A stretch of 29,956 bases of DNA, taken from contig CAJNOQ010001609.1 in the NCBI GenBank assembly GCA_905250885.1, positions 1-29,956 on the forward strand. Direction: 5' to 3'. Positions 19,701-29,956 of this stretch are shown one piece after another. The position numbers and the translations under genes were made by a program. The stretch comes from Didymodactylos carnosus (taxonomy: Eukaryota > Rotifera > Eurotatoria > Philodinida > Philodinidae). A model generated the notes under the pieces. The model was not told the DNA's origin. It ran no database searches and worked only from the letters and a program-made list of their open reading frames with translations. Position 1 is the stretch's first letter. Each line of letters opens with the position of its first letter.

Positions 19701-22700
19701 AGTAAATAATGTTAACATTTCCCATGAAATTATACTATATAAACCTTGACGAATATAATTAATTTGTCTACTAAATTCATGTAAACGATATTCACGATAT
19801 CTCATACAATATTCTTGATAATTAGCTATAGTTATTGGAATATTTGAACCATTTGATTTTAATTCATATGTTTCCATATTTGAACCGACAATATCAAATT
19901 TTAATTCATTCATAATACTATCAAATAGTAAACTCATATTATCTGTACATTTTTTATCACTATCAATATCACTATTAACATTTATAATTTTATTTTGTTT
20001 CATATTTTTTTCCATTTCATTTATACTTTTAAAACTTTGTATATCAATAGCTTCTATATCTTCAATCGTAATTGATTCATACACTAATGATTTCCATAAT
20101 AATAATGGAAATTGTAAATTTAATAAATTTTTCGTTCTTATAGCCATACCCATTAATTGTCCAATAAATATATATTGATATTTTAATTTATTTGGAATTT
20201 TTATTTGTGGTGAAAATACATTTGGAATCCATCTATCACGATTTAATCCACTATTTGTTCGTCCATTTGGACATAATATAAATAATGATAATTTAGAACT
20301 ACATATTTCTCTACACATAGTCGTAATTGAATCTCTATATGGACCACCAGCATCTTGACTATGCATTCCAATATATGATACACTCCAAACTTGTGTATTT
20401 TCTGGTTTTCGAAATGTTAAATGTGCATTTGAATATAATTGTTTATAAGTTTGATAAAATATTGTATCTTTATATGAAGAACAACTACTTGCTTTAATAA
20501 TATCTAATTCAACTGTGGGTGCTTGTTCAGCATGACATGTTTTCTCTAGGGCATCATTAAATAATGTTAATTTAGTATTATATAATATATAGATTTTAAT
20601 TAATCTAATATTATCAATAAGTGTATAAATACCTGTTGGTAAACTTAGATCAAGAATTGTTAAAACTTTTCCGATCAATATATTAAATAAATACAATAAT
20701 TTTATACGTGTACGTATATAAATTGCAGGTATATTACATAATGATATATATGTATTATATTTTGTATTACATATTGATTCATTTGGTAAACGATTTATAA
20801 AATCGTTAATATTTGAATTTGGTAATGGTTGCCAATCAATATTAATATGTTTATTCATAAATTTAATTAATTCTATATCAGCAACATTATTAAAATATTT
20901 ATTTGATTCTTCAATTTCTTCTTTTAATAATTCAATTCCAAATAAATTTGATTGTTTAATAAATTCTTTGGAAAATAATCTTTGTTTTGTTTTATCAATT
21001 AATGTTTCTATTACATCCATAATTATAAATAAATCGAGTAAACAATCTATATATTTAGGATATATTGTAACTTCTAATTGTGGTTGAAAAATAAGTAGTC
21101 CAAGATTAAAAGCTAATCGAAAACCACGATTTCTTACTGATGCTTGACGTCCAGCACGATCTCCAAAACTATTTGATTCAAACATTTTAGTAAAACCATT
21201 AGTTATTATCATGGATGATTCATTTATCAATGAATTATTTAAATCTATACTAAATTCATTATCTAATATTTTTTTAATATGTTCCTGTTTTTCTTTTTCT
21301 TTTACTTTCAATATATAACATAAATCTAAAACAGCAAATTGTAAATTATGAATTGAAAGATTACCAATTAAACTTTGATTTGTTAGAAATTCAAATAATT
21401 TTAATAAAAATTTTTGTGCATTTATACTTAAACTAAAATTATTAGTCATTTTAGTTAATATTCCAAATATTTGTAAAATAAATAATTTTTGTTGATGATT
21501 TGAAATTAATATAAATAAATCAAATAATAAATTAATTAATTGTTCAGGAAAAAGAATTTGAACTAAAATATCAACATATTGTTTTTTTGTATTTTTAATT
21601 AATTCAAGAAATGATTTTAATGTTTTCATTATAAAAATGAAATTCGGTTGTTCAATGAGTTTATGTTCATCTATTGTCTCATTAGTTATTTCTAATAATT
21701 TTGGATTTAATATAAATTGAATACATTGTATAATAATATCTATTTGTAATTGATATAATAATGGTGCTATTGTTTGAAATATTTTACGTGTAATTTTAGA
21801 TTCTAGTTTAAGTAACGTTTTTATTTCAACTTGAATAATTGAATTTATTAATAATTTCATTCTATCTATAGTTTCATCCGTACTATTACTTATAAATGTA
21901 TAATGATAATCCATTAATCGTATTAATTTAATAATACAACTCATATCACCAAATTCTATTAATGGAAATAAACTTTCATGTGTATCATTATTGTTTGTCC
22001 AAGCTTTTAACATATTCAATATTGTATATCTTGCATATATAGATGTTAATCCTATTTCAGATGAAATACGTGAATTTATGTATTGTTTATATGTAATTTG
22101 TTGATGTGAATATTGAATTGATTTTTGTGTATTTTGAATACGTTGAATTTTTAATTCAGTTTCATTTGATAAGTCATTTTCTTCAACTTTATCTAAATCT
22201 AGTAGTTTATAAAGTGGATCTACATATGTATTCATATTTATAGTTTGTTGTTGAGCTTTATCTTGTATCCATTTAAATATATCGTCTTTTATACCTAATT
22301 CATCAACACATTTTGAATACCATGTAGGTTTTTCTATTGTTTCCGTAACTATATCCTCATCATTATCATCCATAAATACGTTTAAATCTACAGTTGTTTT
22401 ATCCAACAGTTCTTTTGTGGGTATATTTTCAATTTGTAATTCATCCCAACGTTCTAATATTTGTTGACATACTACAGCTATCTCGACATCAGTATCAAGT
22501 TTTGAAAATCTTATAAAATTATCCAATTTTTCTTTATCTAAATTTGGACTTAATCTACATAATAAATTCAATTTATGTTTACGTTTCTTATCGAGATCTG
22601 CATTTATTAATTGTTGCTGTTGATGACGTATCAATGTATCAATTAATTGAATATTTCTTGTATTGTATTGTTTTATAATAGATTTAATCCATCGTTTGTT

Positions 22701-25700
22701 ATAACCTATTGAAATTAAATTCGTTGATAATACTGGAAATGGTAATCCAACAAATGTATCTAGTGAATGTTCAGTTGATTTTAATATTGATGGTAATTGA
22801 TCGAGAGATTTATTTTTAAATGTAATTGATTTACATTCAATTCGAACTATATCTACAGTAGTACTATTTGAAATATTTGTTTCTTTAAATAAATAAATCC
22901 ATTGTTCATTTAATTCATATGTCTGTTTATCAACATCTACATTTAATTCTAATCTTCCATTTACATAAATCTGAATATTATTATGATTTTTACAAATAAC
23001 TACACGTACATATTCATTTAATTTTAATGTTGATTCACTTTCAATACCTGATACAGAAAATTTACCTTCCTTTGTTACATAAATGGCATATTGTTCTGAT
23101 ATTCTGACTAACGTTAATATATCTGAAACTGGTTTAGATTCTGTAATTAGAAAATTGTCATCTAGCTGTAGAAAGTTCACATCTGTATTAATTGAACTAA
23201 TTGATTCTTTTCTTATTTGAGTTATTGTTTCTGTAGACTCTTTATTTTCATCATTATCTGTTTCTACAGTAGTAGTAGGTAAACTTGGTACTTTAATATC
23301 CATAATAATTGTATATTCTGTCCATGGAGATGGTGCTTTATCGATAAATTTTCTTTCATTTTTTCCATCTTCATATGAATTTTCATCAATAACTGATTTA
23401 TCTAATACTAAATAACTATTATTTCCAAATAGTTGTATGGCATATTCACTATTTGTAGATAATGTCTTGAAATATTTGTATTCATCTATGTCAACATGCT
23501 TTACTTTATTTTCCCATATTTTTGTGTCAAATGTTTCAGTAAACAATAATAATTCACGTGAAAATTGAGCTTGTTTGAATATAAATGTATTTTCTTGTCT
23601 TTTATGTTGTTGTAATCTTTGATAATCAATTGCAACATAATTTAAACCATAAGTAAATAATCTTCGAATGTATTTTTCAGACAATGCATATCTCCAAATA
23701 CCAATATTTTTAATTTCACCTACAAATTCAGGTAATATACATAGATTTAGATTTTTTTCACTAATATTAAATACACTACCATCAAGTGTAATATTAATAC
23801 ATTCATTATTTACATAGATTTTGACTTGATATTCTAATTCAAATATTATAGCAATATGATAAATATTTTTATTTTCATATATTAATTTATTTATTTCCAT
23901 TAATTTCTTCAATTGTAACGGTATTATATATGATTCTGTATCTAATGTTAATAATTTAATATTTATTTCATCAATATTTATTTTAGATGTAATATCTAAT
24001 TCAAAATCAAAACTAATTGTAAATGCAGTTGATATTTCATTATTAATATTTGTATTAATAGGTAAATAAATACCATTATTTTGTAATTTTAATTGTTGTC
24101 GTTCCATATTTATATCTTTTAATGCAAATGTCGTTTGAATATGCTGTTCATTTATGAAATCACGTAGAAATCGATATGGTAAATCAAATTGTTTACGTAT
24201 AATATGAAAATAATCTATAGGATCATTACCAACTAAATATGTACTATATGGATAAGGAACTAATGTATTTTCTGTGTGAATTAGTGTTGGTAATAGTAAC
24301 GGTTTATAACCATTTGGTAATGGACATTTTTCCATATCTTCTGGACTAAATATAAAATCACAACTAGCAGTATTAGAGATACTTATTCCAGGATAAAATG
24401 TTGTATATTTTTCATTTGGTAACATATTACATGGAAATGCAGATTGTATACTCGTATTTGATTTATGTGAAAATGCTATACCCAAAAAGTCACCATTTAA
24501 CCAATATTTAATAACTGTATTTCCTTCATTAATTTCAATTCCACATCCACAAACATCATCTATTTTCCATCGAATATCTCCTCCAAAATAACCTTCTTTA
24601 TTATGATAAAGAGTGCCACGTGAACCATCATAAGACCATGAATATTCATTATCACCAACTCCTTTACCATATTCTGGATTAGGATTAAAACCTTTTGTTA
24701 TCCATCCTACTTGCATAAGATTATCAGTATTCAATTTAATACAATAATACCATTTACCTTGAGTTAATTGAATATCTTCAACTAGATATGTAGCAAAATG
24801 TTGAACACCAGTAACATGACCTTGAAATTTATGTTTATTACCACATTCAGATATTGTTCCATTATTTTCACCAGGAAATGGTATAATTTTAATTTCATCA
24901 TTTCCAATTCTACCACATTTCAATATTTCTATTTGTGTTTCTGTTGCATACGATTTCCAATTTTTATATTTATCTGGATTTGTAGACACAATATCATACA
25001 CAAGTGGATCATAAATCATTTCATCATTTACATCTTGATTCCAAATTTGAAAACCAAATGTTGTTAATAGTGAAGTATGTGGTAATTCAGACAGAATTAC
25101 ACTTGTGTTAACATTTGTTTCAACTGTTTCTATATCATTTAATATTTGTTTCGTTCGAACACATCGATCTAGACTCAAACTATATTGTTCCCAATGCAAT
25201 TTATTTGTCATACGTAAATCATCAGGTATAACATTATTGCTTGTATTAGTTGATAGAGCTAATTGTGCAACAACAGGTGCATATTGTTTATTGATAAATA
25301 TTTGTACAAGTCTTTTGTCATTCAATATATGTGATAATGCTGCAATAGAACGACGTTGAATTTGTAATAATATTAAATTATCATTTGTAATTGTATATTT
25401 GTGTATAAGTAAATATAATGTGTCTATTATTAAATGTGCATTTATTTCTGCAACTTTATAGGCTGTTTCAAACATAGTTATATCTGTATCAGCTAAAACT
25501 GTTGATGTAGGTAATAAATTCGGCACTGGAACACATACTCGTATACGTAATTTATCTGCATTAATCCATTTGAGTTTATTTGTTGTTTCATATTGTATAT
25601 AATATGGTAATGTATCAACTGTACCTAAATCTCGAGCATTACTATCAATGTTTATGATAATTGCCGATTCATATTCATTACTATTAATATCTTCATATAC

Positions 25701-28700
25701 GTCTACTATACATCCTTCACAATATGGTTGAATATAACCACCTAGTATACATAATGATGCTAAAAAATAATTTAATTCACTAATTTCTATTGTTTTAATT
25801 GTTTTAATTAATGTTATACTTGTTTTAATAGCATCTATAATTAATTGTATTGCTAATGTTTGCCATGATGAACGTATAGACATTAATGTTCTATATATAT
25901 AAATTAATTCAGTTACTGTTGTTGAATTAATTTCAATATTATTATCAAATGTTTTTACACAACTATCACCAATAGTAAATAAAAATGTTTGTAATAATTG
26001 TTTATTATTTACTATTTCATTTGGTTTTAATCTAAATATTAATTGATCAGTTCTAGGTAATAATAATAATAATTCACGTAAAAGTTTTAATGAAAGTATA
26101 ATACTAGTATTATTAATGCTATTACTATAAATGAAAAGTAATTCTTGAATATAATCAATTGTTGAACAACTATATTGAACATGTGAATATAAATGTACAC
26201 ATCTAAGCAATAAGACTAACAATTGATTTGTATATATTTCAATTTCTAGTTTTGATTTATTTGTCATTGTTGTATTTTCAATAGATGATGTGGATTTTGT
26301 AACCATAAACCAACCTATTCCAGTATTATGTAAATGAGTATTTTCATACATATTACTATTTGTATCTGTATCTAAAGCCGTTTGCTTTAATTGTCTTAAT
26401 CCTTGTAATTCGTTTAAAATCAACTTATGAAATATATGTTCGTGTAATCGTTGTAATACTTGAATAACAACAGCATTATTTTTTTCTTCCATTTCAATAA
26501 TATCTGATAATTGTAATACTAATATTCTAAACCAATTGAATGCCGAAAATTTAATATTCCAGTCAAATTTATTTTGCTTCATATAACTGAAAAAAGTAAA
26601 TAAATATTTAGTTAATTGAGAATTATATATATGAAATAGATCGGCATGTCTATATGATAAGTTAAGTAAACTAAATAAATTTAATATTAATATTCTAGAT
26701 ACGATTAATACTGATGGTATTATTAATGATAAAGATCGTGCAATTGTTTTAATAATTGAATAATATACATCTTCAATTTGTTGTTTTAATATTATATTTG
26801 AACTTTGAATATTTTCTAAATAATGCCAATCTAAATTCATATTTCTTAAATGTGGTAAATAAAAGGCTAGAATAATATAAATTCTTTCATCTTCAATTTT
26901 TAATAATTTATTTATAAATGTTTGAATAAATCTATATGTAATTAATCTTGTAATGGCTCGTTCATATTGTATTTCTATACATTTAATTATTTCTTCTGTT
27001 TGTAAATTTTTTTCGATTATTGATATAGATTTATATTCATATACAAATGTATTAATATTTCTACGTAATATACTTTCATTATCTTGTTTTTGTTCTATTG
27101 CTTGTTTACGTGCTAACATTAATTTTTTTAATCGAATAATTACTTTCATTGTATTACGAAGCAATCGTAATACATATTTAGCTTTTGTCCATCTAGAATT
27201 TTGTCTTTTATATAGATTTTTAGGTGTTAAACTAATTATTGGAATAGTTGGTGTTAATTCTAAATCAGGACTATCTAATAATGATTTTTGCCGTTTTAAA
27301 TTTGATATTATAAAACTTGTATCATTAATTAATGGAATAAAATTACTTTCTTTAATGGATACTAATAAAAATAATGTATTTTTTTTAATTTGTGTATATA
27401 ATTCATTACAATCACCACCTTGAGCTTTTGTTAGAGCAAATAATGTTTGAATATAATTTGCATATTGATAAAGTGAAATTAATTTACTATGAGGTTTAAT
27501 TTCTAAATCTATTTGACATTCATTTTTAGCAAGTTCTATTCGTCGATAATGTTTAATATAAACAGCAAATAATGCAGCAACAGCTTCATTTGATTGTATT
27601 TCAATAGATTTTTGTAGACGTTGTTTATCTATAATAAATTTTTTTAATCTTAATAATAATTTTGCACCATCATCAATATTATTATAAATCGACATTAAAA
27701 AGTCCAAATTAGTTTTACTTGTTTTTTGTAGAGTAGATAAATTAAAGTTTAAATAATTAACTAAATTCGATTGTAATATATATTCATTATTTTCTATTGT
27801 TATTTCATGTCCTCCAGCAAATAAAGGTAAATTTAATGTATTAAAATGTTTCTTTTCCAATATATGTTGTTTTCTACCATTTAACATAATATTACTAATT
27901 TTACCTAATAACCAAATAATTAAATAAAAATTTGTATTTATCGTGATATTATTTAATAAATATTCTGTTAATAATGGTAAAATAGCTGTAAATATTGATT
28001 GAATAGCTATAAAATTAAATTTTTCTTGTGTTAATAAACATAAACCAATTAATATAGATTGAAATAAATCACTAACAATTGTTGTATTTATACTAGCATT
28101 TAATATTCGTGTAATATAACATATAGTGAATGAGGTGACTGTAAATGAATGAATATCAATTATATAATCATTATCATTAGATATGATAGATAATTCATTA
28201 TTTAATGCAATGAATAATAATTCTTGAAATAATAGAAATACTTGTTGCAATATAATTATTTCATTATTTAATTGTTTTTGTTGTACTATATAGTTTGACT
28301 GTAAACAAATATCCATATATGAATATAATAATGTTAATGAACTTTGTTGAGTTTGTTTAATCAATAATTCATCTATTTCTTCTTCATTGTTCATTTCTTG
28401 TTTTAATTTACCATAAGATAGTAATTCAATCCATGTTTTTAATGTTACATTATTATGTAGATTTATTAATAATTGTTGAATTAATATTGGATATTTATTA
28501 TCTATTATATATTGATAAATAAATTGAAGTTTATCAATTAATTTTGGTGTTAATTTTTCTAATAAATAAATAAATGATTTGGATGCTTCTTTACTTATAG
28601 TTGTACGTATTTGTTCAAATAAAATCTTATTATGATTATCAATTATTTTCATTTCATAATTTGTAGCTAATTGTAACATTAATTCTTTCCATTGTTCTAA

Positions 28701-29956
28701 TTCTGTATTTGTAACAAATTCAGTAGTATTAAGATCAGATTTAATTAAAAATTTTAAATGTGTGGTAAATAATCGTAAACAAGCAATTAATATGTACGCT
28801 GTATAATCTGATAATTGTACAAAACTCAAGTTTTCTATAATAGTGAACAATAGTTTGAACGTATCTGCATGAAATGAAAATGAAAATGAATTAGTAAGTG
28901 AACCAGTGTTAAATGCACATGCAGAATTAATTTCATTATGATAATCTATGTGTGCTAATAATACTGATGTTACAAATATTCCACTAAATTTATTATCATC
29001 CAATAACATTAAAGTTGTATTTGATAGTACATTCATTTGATGTAGGTATCCTAATGGATTTGTAACAAAATATGTAGTATTTATTGATGTTTCATGTGCT
29101 TTTTCTTTATCTTCATTTAATTGTTTCTTTAAGTCAACTTCATCTACAGTTGATAATGTCCATTCATTTAATTGTAAAAATAAACCACGAACATCATAAA
29201 TATTTATGTTATCTCTATCTAATACTAATTTTGTTATTAATGGTAATAATTCTATAAACGATACTTTGGCTACAGCAAAGCTCAATAATATTTCAATAGC
29301 TTGTTTTTTCGCTGTTAAATCTTCGGTTTGTACAGCTAACTCTTGTATATAATTAGATAATGGTTTTAATGATGTAAATAGACTTGATTGTTTAAATGTA
29401 TCTGAAGATAAATATCTTGCTGGTATTTGTTGTATAAATTGTTTTGTCAATGTTAATATTTGATAAATAATAGTAGAATCTGTTTTATGTACAGATTTAA
29501 TTAATACAAGTAGTACTGATAATAATGATTGTAATGCAAAATATGATAATTGTTGACTTTGAAAACGTTGAAATGTTATATGTTTTGCTATTTTAATTTC
29601 ATTTTCTGTACCTGTATATATTGTATTATCTATAAATGGATGTTCAAATACTGAAGTGTTTGTTAAGCTTTTTTGTGTTTCATCATCTTTTAGTTTGATG
29701 CTATAGGCAAGTTGTAATTGCTTTTGTTTATCCAAAATAGTTTCAATTGTATCATTAGTACTAATATTCGTGCTATTTATATGATCTATAACTTGTTGAA
29801 TTATTGTTGTTATTTGTGTATTTAATACGTTGACTTCTTGTGAATTAGTTAATGCGAATAAATGTGTCTGTATTTGTTTAATTGATGCTTGTTTAATAAT
29901 TGCTGTTCTACCTTCAGTATTCATATGTGTATTTTCAGTAGGTTTTAATGGTAAAA
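13501..29956 (-). CDS. Giant SPRY-HECT E3 ubiquitin ligase (HERC1/HECTD4-like), 5' partial
   Basis: Exons 29956-19421 and 13757-13501 encode 3,586 residues from the first in-window ATG (29924). The frame stays open to the window edge (...LPLKPTENTH before that Met), so the true start is probably outside. Residues 1-1650 are helical, ARM-like and without a recognisable motif. A CVDVYED-type beta segment lies near 1405-1480 and a SPRY domain near 1690-1860 (GKWYYCIKL, VGWITKG, FFPGI-like end). Concanavalin/LamG-like segments lie near 1955-2090 and 2150-2355. HECT begins near 3165 (DAGGPYRDSI, IFIGQLMGMAIRT, EYRLHEFSRQI, FVWGRSTLP) and is completed by the terminal exon with catalytic Cys3506 in LPRAHTCYF, followed by an acidic S/T-rich tail. 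The protein would take ubiquitin from an E2 as a thioester and pass it to substrates. SPRY and LamG-like parts probably bind partners. No RCC1 repeats are visible, unlike HERC1, although they could be upstream. Confidence 0.9.
14058..14446. mobile_element. MITE-like element, TIR CAGAGTTGTxACC
   Basis: CAGAGTTGTCACC at 14058-14070 is matched in inverse by CAGAGTTGTAACC at 14446-14434, 12 of 13. GGCCGGTCC blocks repeat just inside both ends. The interior contains three tandem units of about 48 nt (about 14236-14381, each ending ACCAGTCT or GCCAGTCT) and further ACCGG-rich copies. No matching 8-bp target duplication is visible, so the superfamily is uncertain, although the end sequence is hAT-like. 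Confidence 0.55.
14497..14963 (+). repeat. Interleaved direct repeats
   Basis: GATTTTGGTTTTCCAGAGAC...GGTTTAAAGAGCT occurs at 14497-14532 and 14692-14728. GTAGAGCTTT...CATCGAATxATGTAT occurs at 14755-14787 and 14930-14961. The two families alternate, suggesting a larger diverged duplication of roughly 175-195 nt. No coding is seen. Confidence 0.55.
15786..16800. mobile_element. Composite foldback element, arms of about 340-515 nt
   Basis: The left arm 15786-16302 and right arm 16460-16800 are inverse copies. Blocks near the outer ends (AACTCGAAAACGGAAAGAGC / GCTTTCCGTTCTCGAG), the middle (GATGCCTATTG... / CAATAGGCATC at 16650) and inner ends (ATTCCCCATTCACT / AGTGAATGGGGAAT) all correspond in order. 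The left arm is longer by about 150 nt near 15900-16050, an insertion or the remains of a deletion in the other arm. The loop is 16303-16459. No protein is encoded. The size and structure fit foldback-type DNA transposons. Confidence 0.75.
16705..17305 (+). repeat. Direct repeat of the foldback arm and flank
   Basis: Unit 16705-16915 (GGAACATGCCTTCAAGTCTCCTC..., through TTTCTTTGCTCCACA) returns in the same orientation at 17100-17305 (GGAAACATGTCCCCAAGCGTCCTC..., through TTTCTTTGCCCCACA) at about 70-75% identity. A third fragment of the same element family therefore lies next to the foldback. Confidence 0.6.
17536..18427. mobile_element. Nested foldback: outer arms of about 100 nt with an inner palindrome
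   Basis: The outer arms 17536-17636 (AATTCGGCCCCCTCT..TTCAGCCGCC) and 18327-18427 are inverse copies at about 90% identity. Inside, 17691-17749 (TTATCCATATCATTAGATAG..GGGGAAGTT) is inverted at 17873-17931. A further block CTAACGATAAATTGGCTGGA (17649-17691) is repeated directly at 18063-18105, and TATATCATTTTGTAGCC...TCTCTAT is repeated at about 18006 and 18185. The result is a hairpin within a hairpin with internal duplications, as made by repeated insertion or replication slippage in a palindromic transposon. Confidence 0.75.
18658..18985. mobile_element. Near-perfect hairpin MITE, arms of about 148 nt, loop of 32 nt
   Basis: AACTTTTGGAAATAATCAGA... through CGAATTTTAACCAGT (18658-18805) is mirrored at 18838-18985, with only a handful of mismatches near the outer end and none noticed over the inner 110 nt. 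The loop is 18806-18837. The arms are rich in GATTAAT/ATTAATC words. Such high arm identity suggests a young insertion or arm-to-arm gene conversion. In the HECT pre-mRNA it would form a long RNA duplex about 435 nt after the donor. Confidence 0.85.
19381..19420 (-). other. Decoy splice acceptor 40 nt after the HECT donor
   Basis: Reading minus, the first 40 nt of the intron run exactly from GTAAGTATT to TTTCTTTTCCTTTTCAG, an excellent polypyrimidine tract and AG. Splicing here would add I-N-Y-V-N-K-K-T-Q and a stop, giving a HECT protein with no catalytic Cys. A 40-nt intron is very short even for compact genomes, so use is uncertain, but the acceptor looks stronger than the true one at 13758. 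Confidence 0.45.

Noticed and set aside
24798-25067. Plus-strand ORFs opposite the HECT gene (also 25105-25359 and 26953-27423)
   Set aside because: They are antisense to a clearly coding frame and F/I/S/C-rich, as expected of shadows.

Overview
The window is nuclear DNA of a small, AT-rich eukaryote, most likely an aquatic micro-metazoan. A bdelloid rotifer is my best guess, but nothing here proves it. The reasons are spliceosomal introns (one of 62 nt, with a GTAAGTATT donor), a giant metazoan-type SPRY/HECT ubiquitin ligase, a secreted protein with a bacterial-type beta-helix domain, a desiccation-protein-like coiled coil, a hammerhead ribozyme of the Penelope-retroelement type, and many decayed foldback and hAT DNA transposons.

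Layout. Positions 1-3200 hold broken mobile-element-like pieces: a 3' gene fragment (636-899), a 56-codon ORF (1636-1806), a hammerhead ribozyme core on the minus strand (2071-2135) and a GC-richer degenerate coding island (2330-2820). Positions 3282-4007 (+) encode a secreted DUF2807/GIN-like protein. Positions 5660-4849 (-) encode a 249-residue coiled-coil protein in two exons, convergent with the previous gene. Positions 5661-13500 carry no gene I can defend. They hold an ACGAATTCGT-rich foldback (7020-7930), a large inverted repeat (8690-10630), a second one (10640-10912) and a deleted hAT transposon with its target-site duplication (12131-12783).

Positions 13501-29956 (-) are a single gene that runs off the right edge. 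A 10.5-kb first visible exon carries helical repeats, a SPRY domain, concanavalin/LamG-like segments and most of a HECT domain. That exon stops just before the catalytic cysteine. The missing end of the HECT domain, with the LPRAHTCYF motif, lies 5,663 nt downstream in a terminal exon (13501-13757). The exact donor and acceptor join in frame to give 3,586 residues from the first in-window ATG.

The 5.7-kb intron is a mosaic of palindromic elements: a MITE-like element, two composite foldbacks, and a near-perfect hairpin with arms of about 148 nt only about 240 nt from the donor region. The central biological point is that E3 activity of this giant ligase depends on removing an intron full of hairpins. 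Failure to splice, or use of a strong decoy acceptor 40 nt after the donor, would give a protein with no active-site cysteine.
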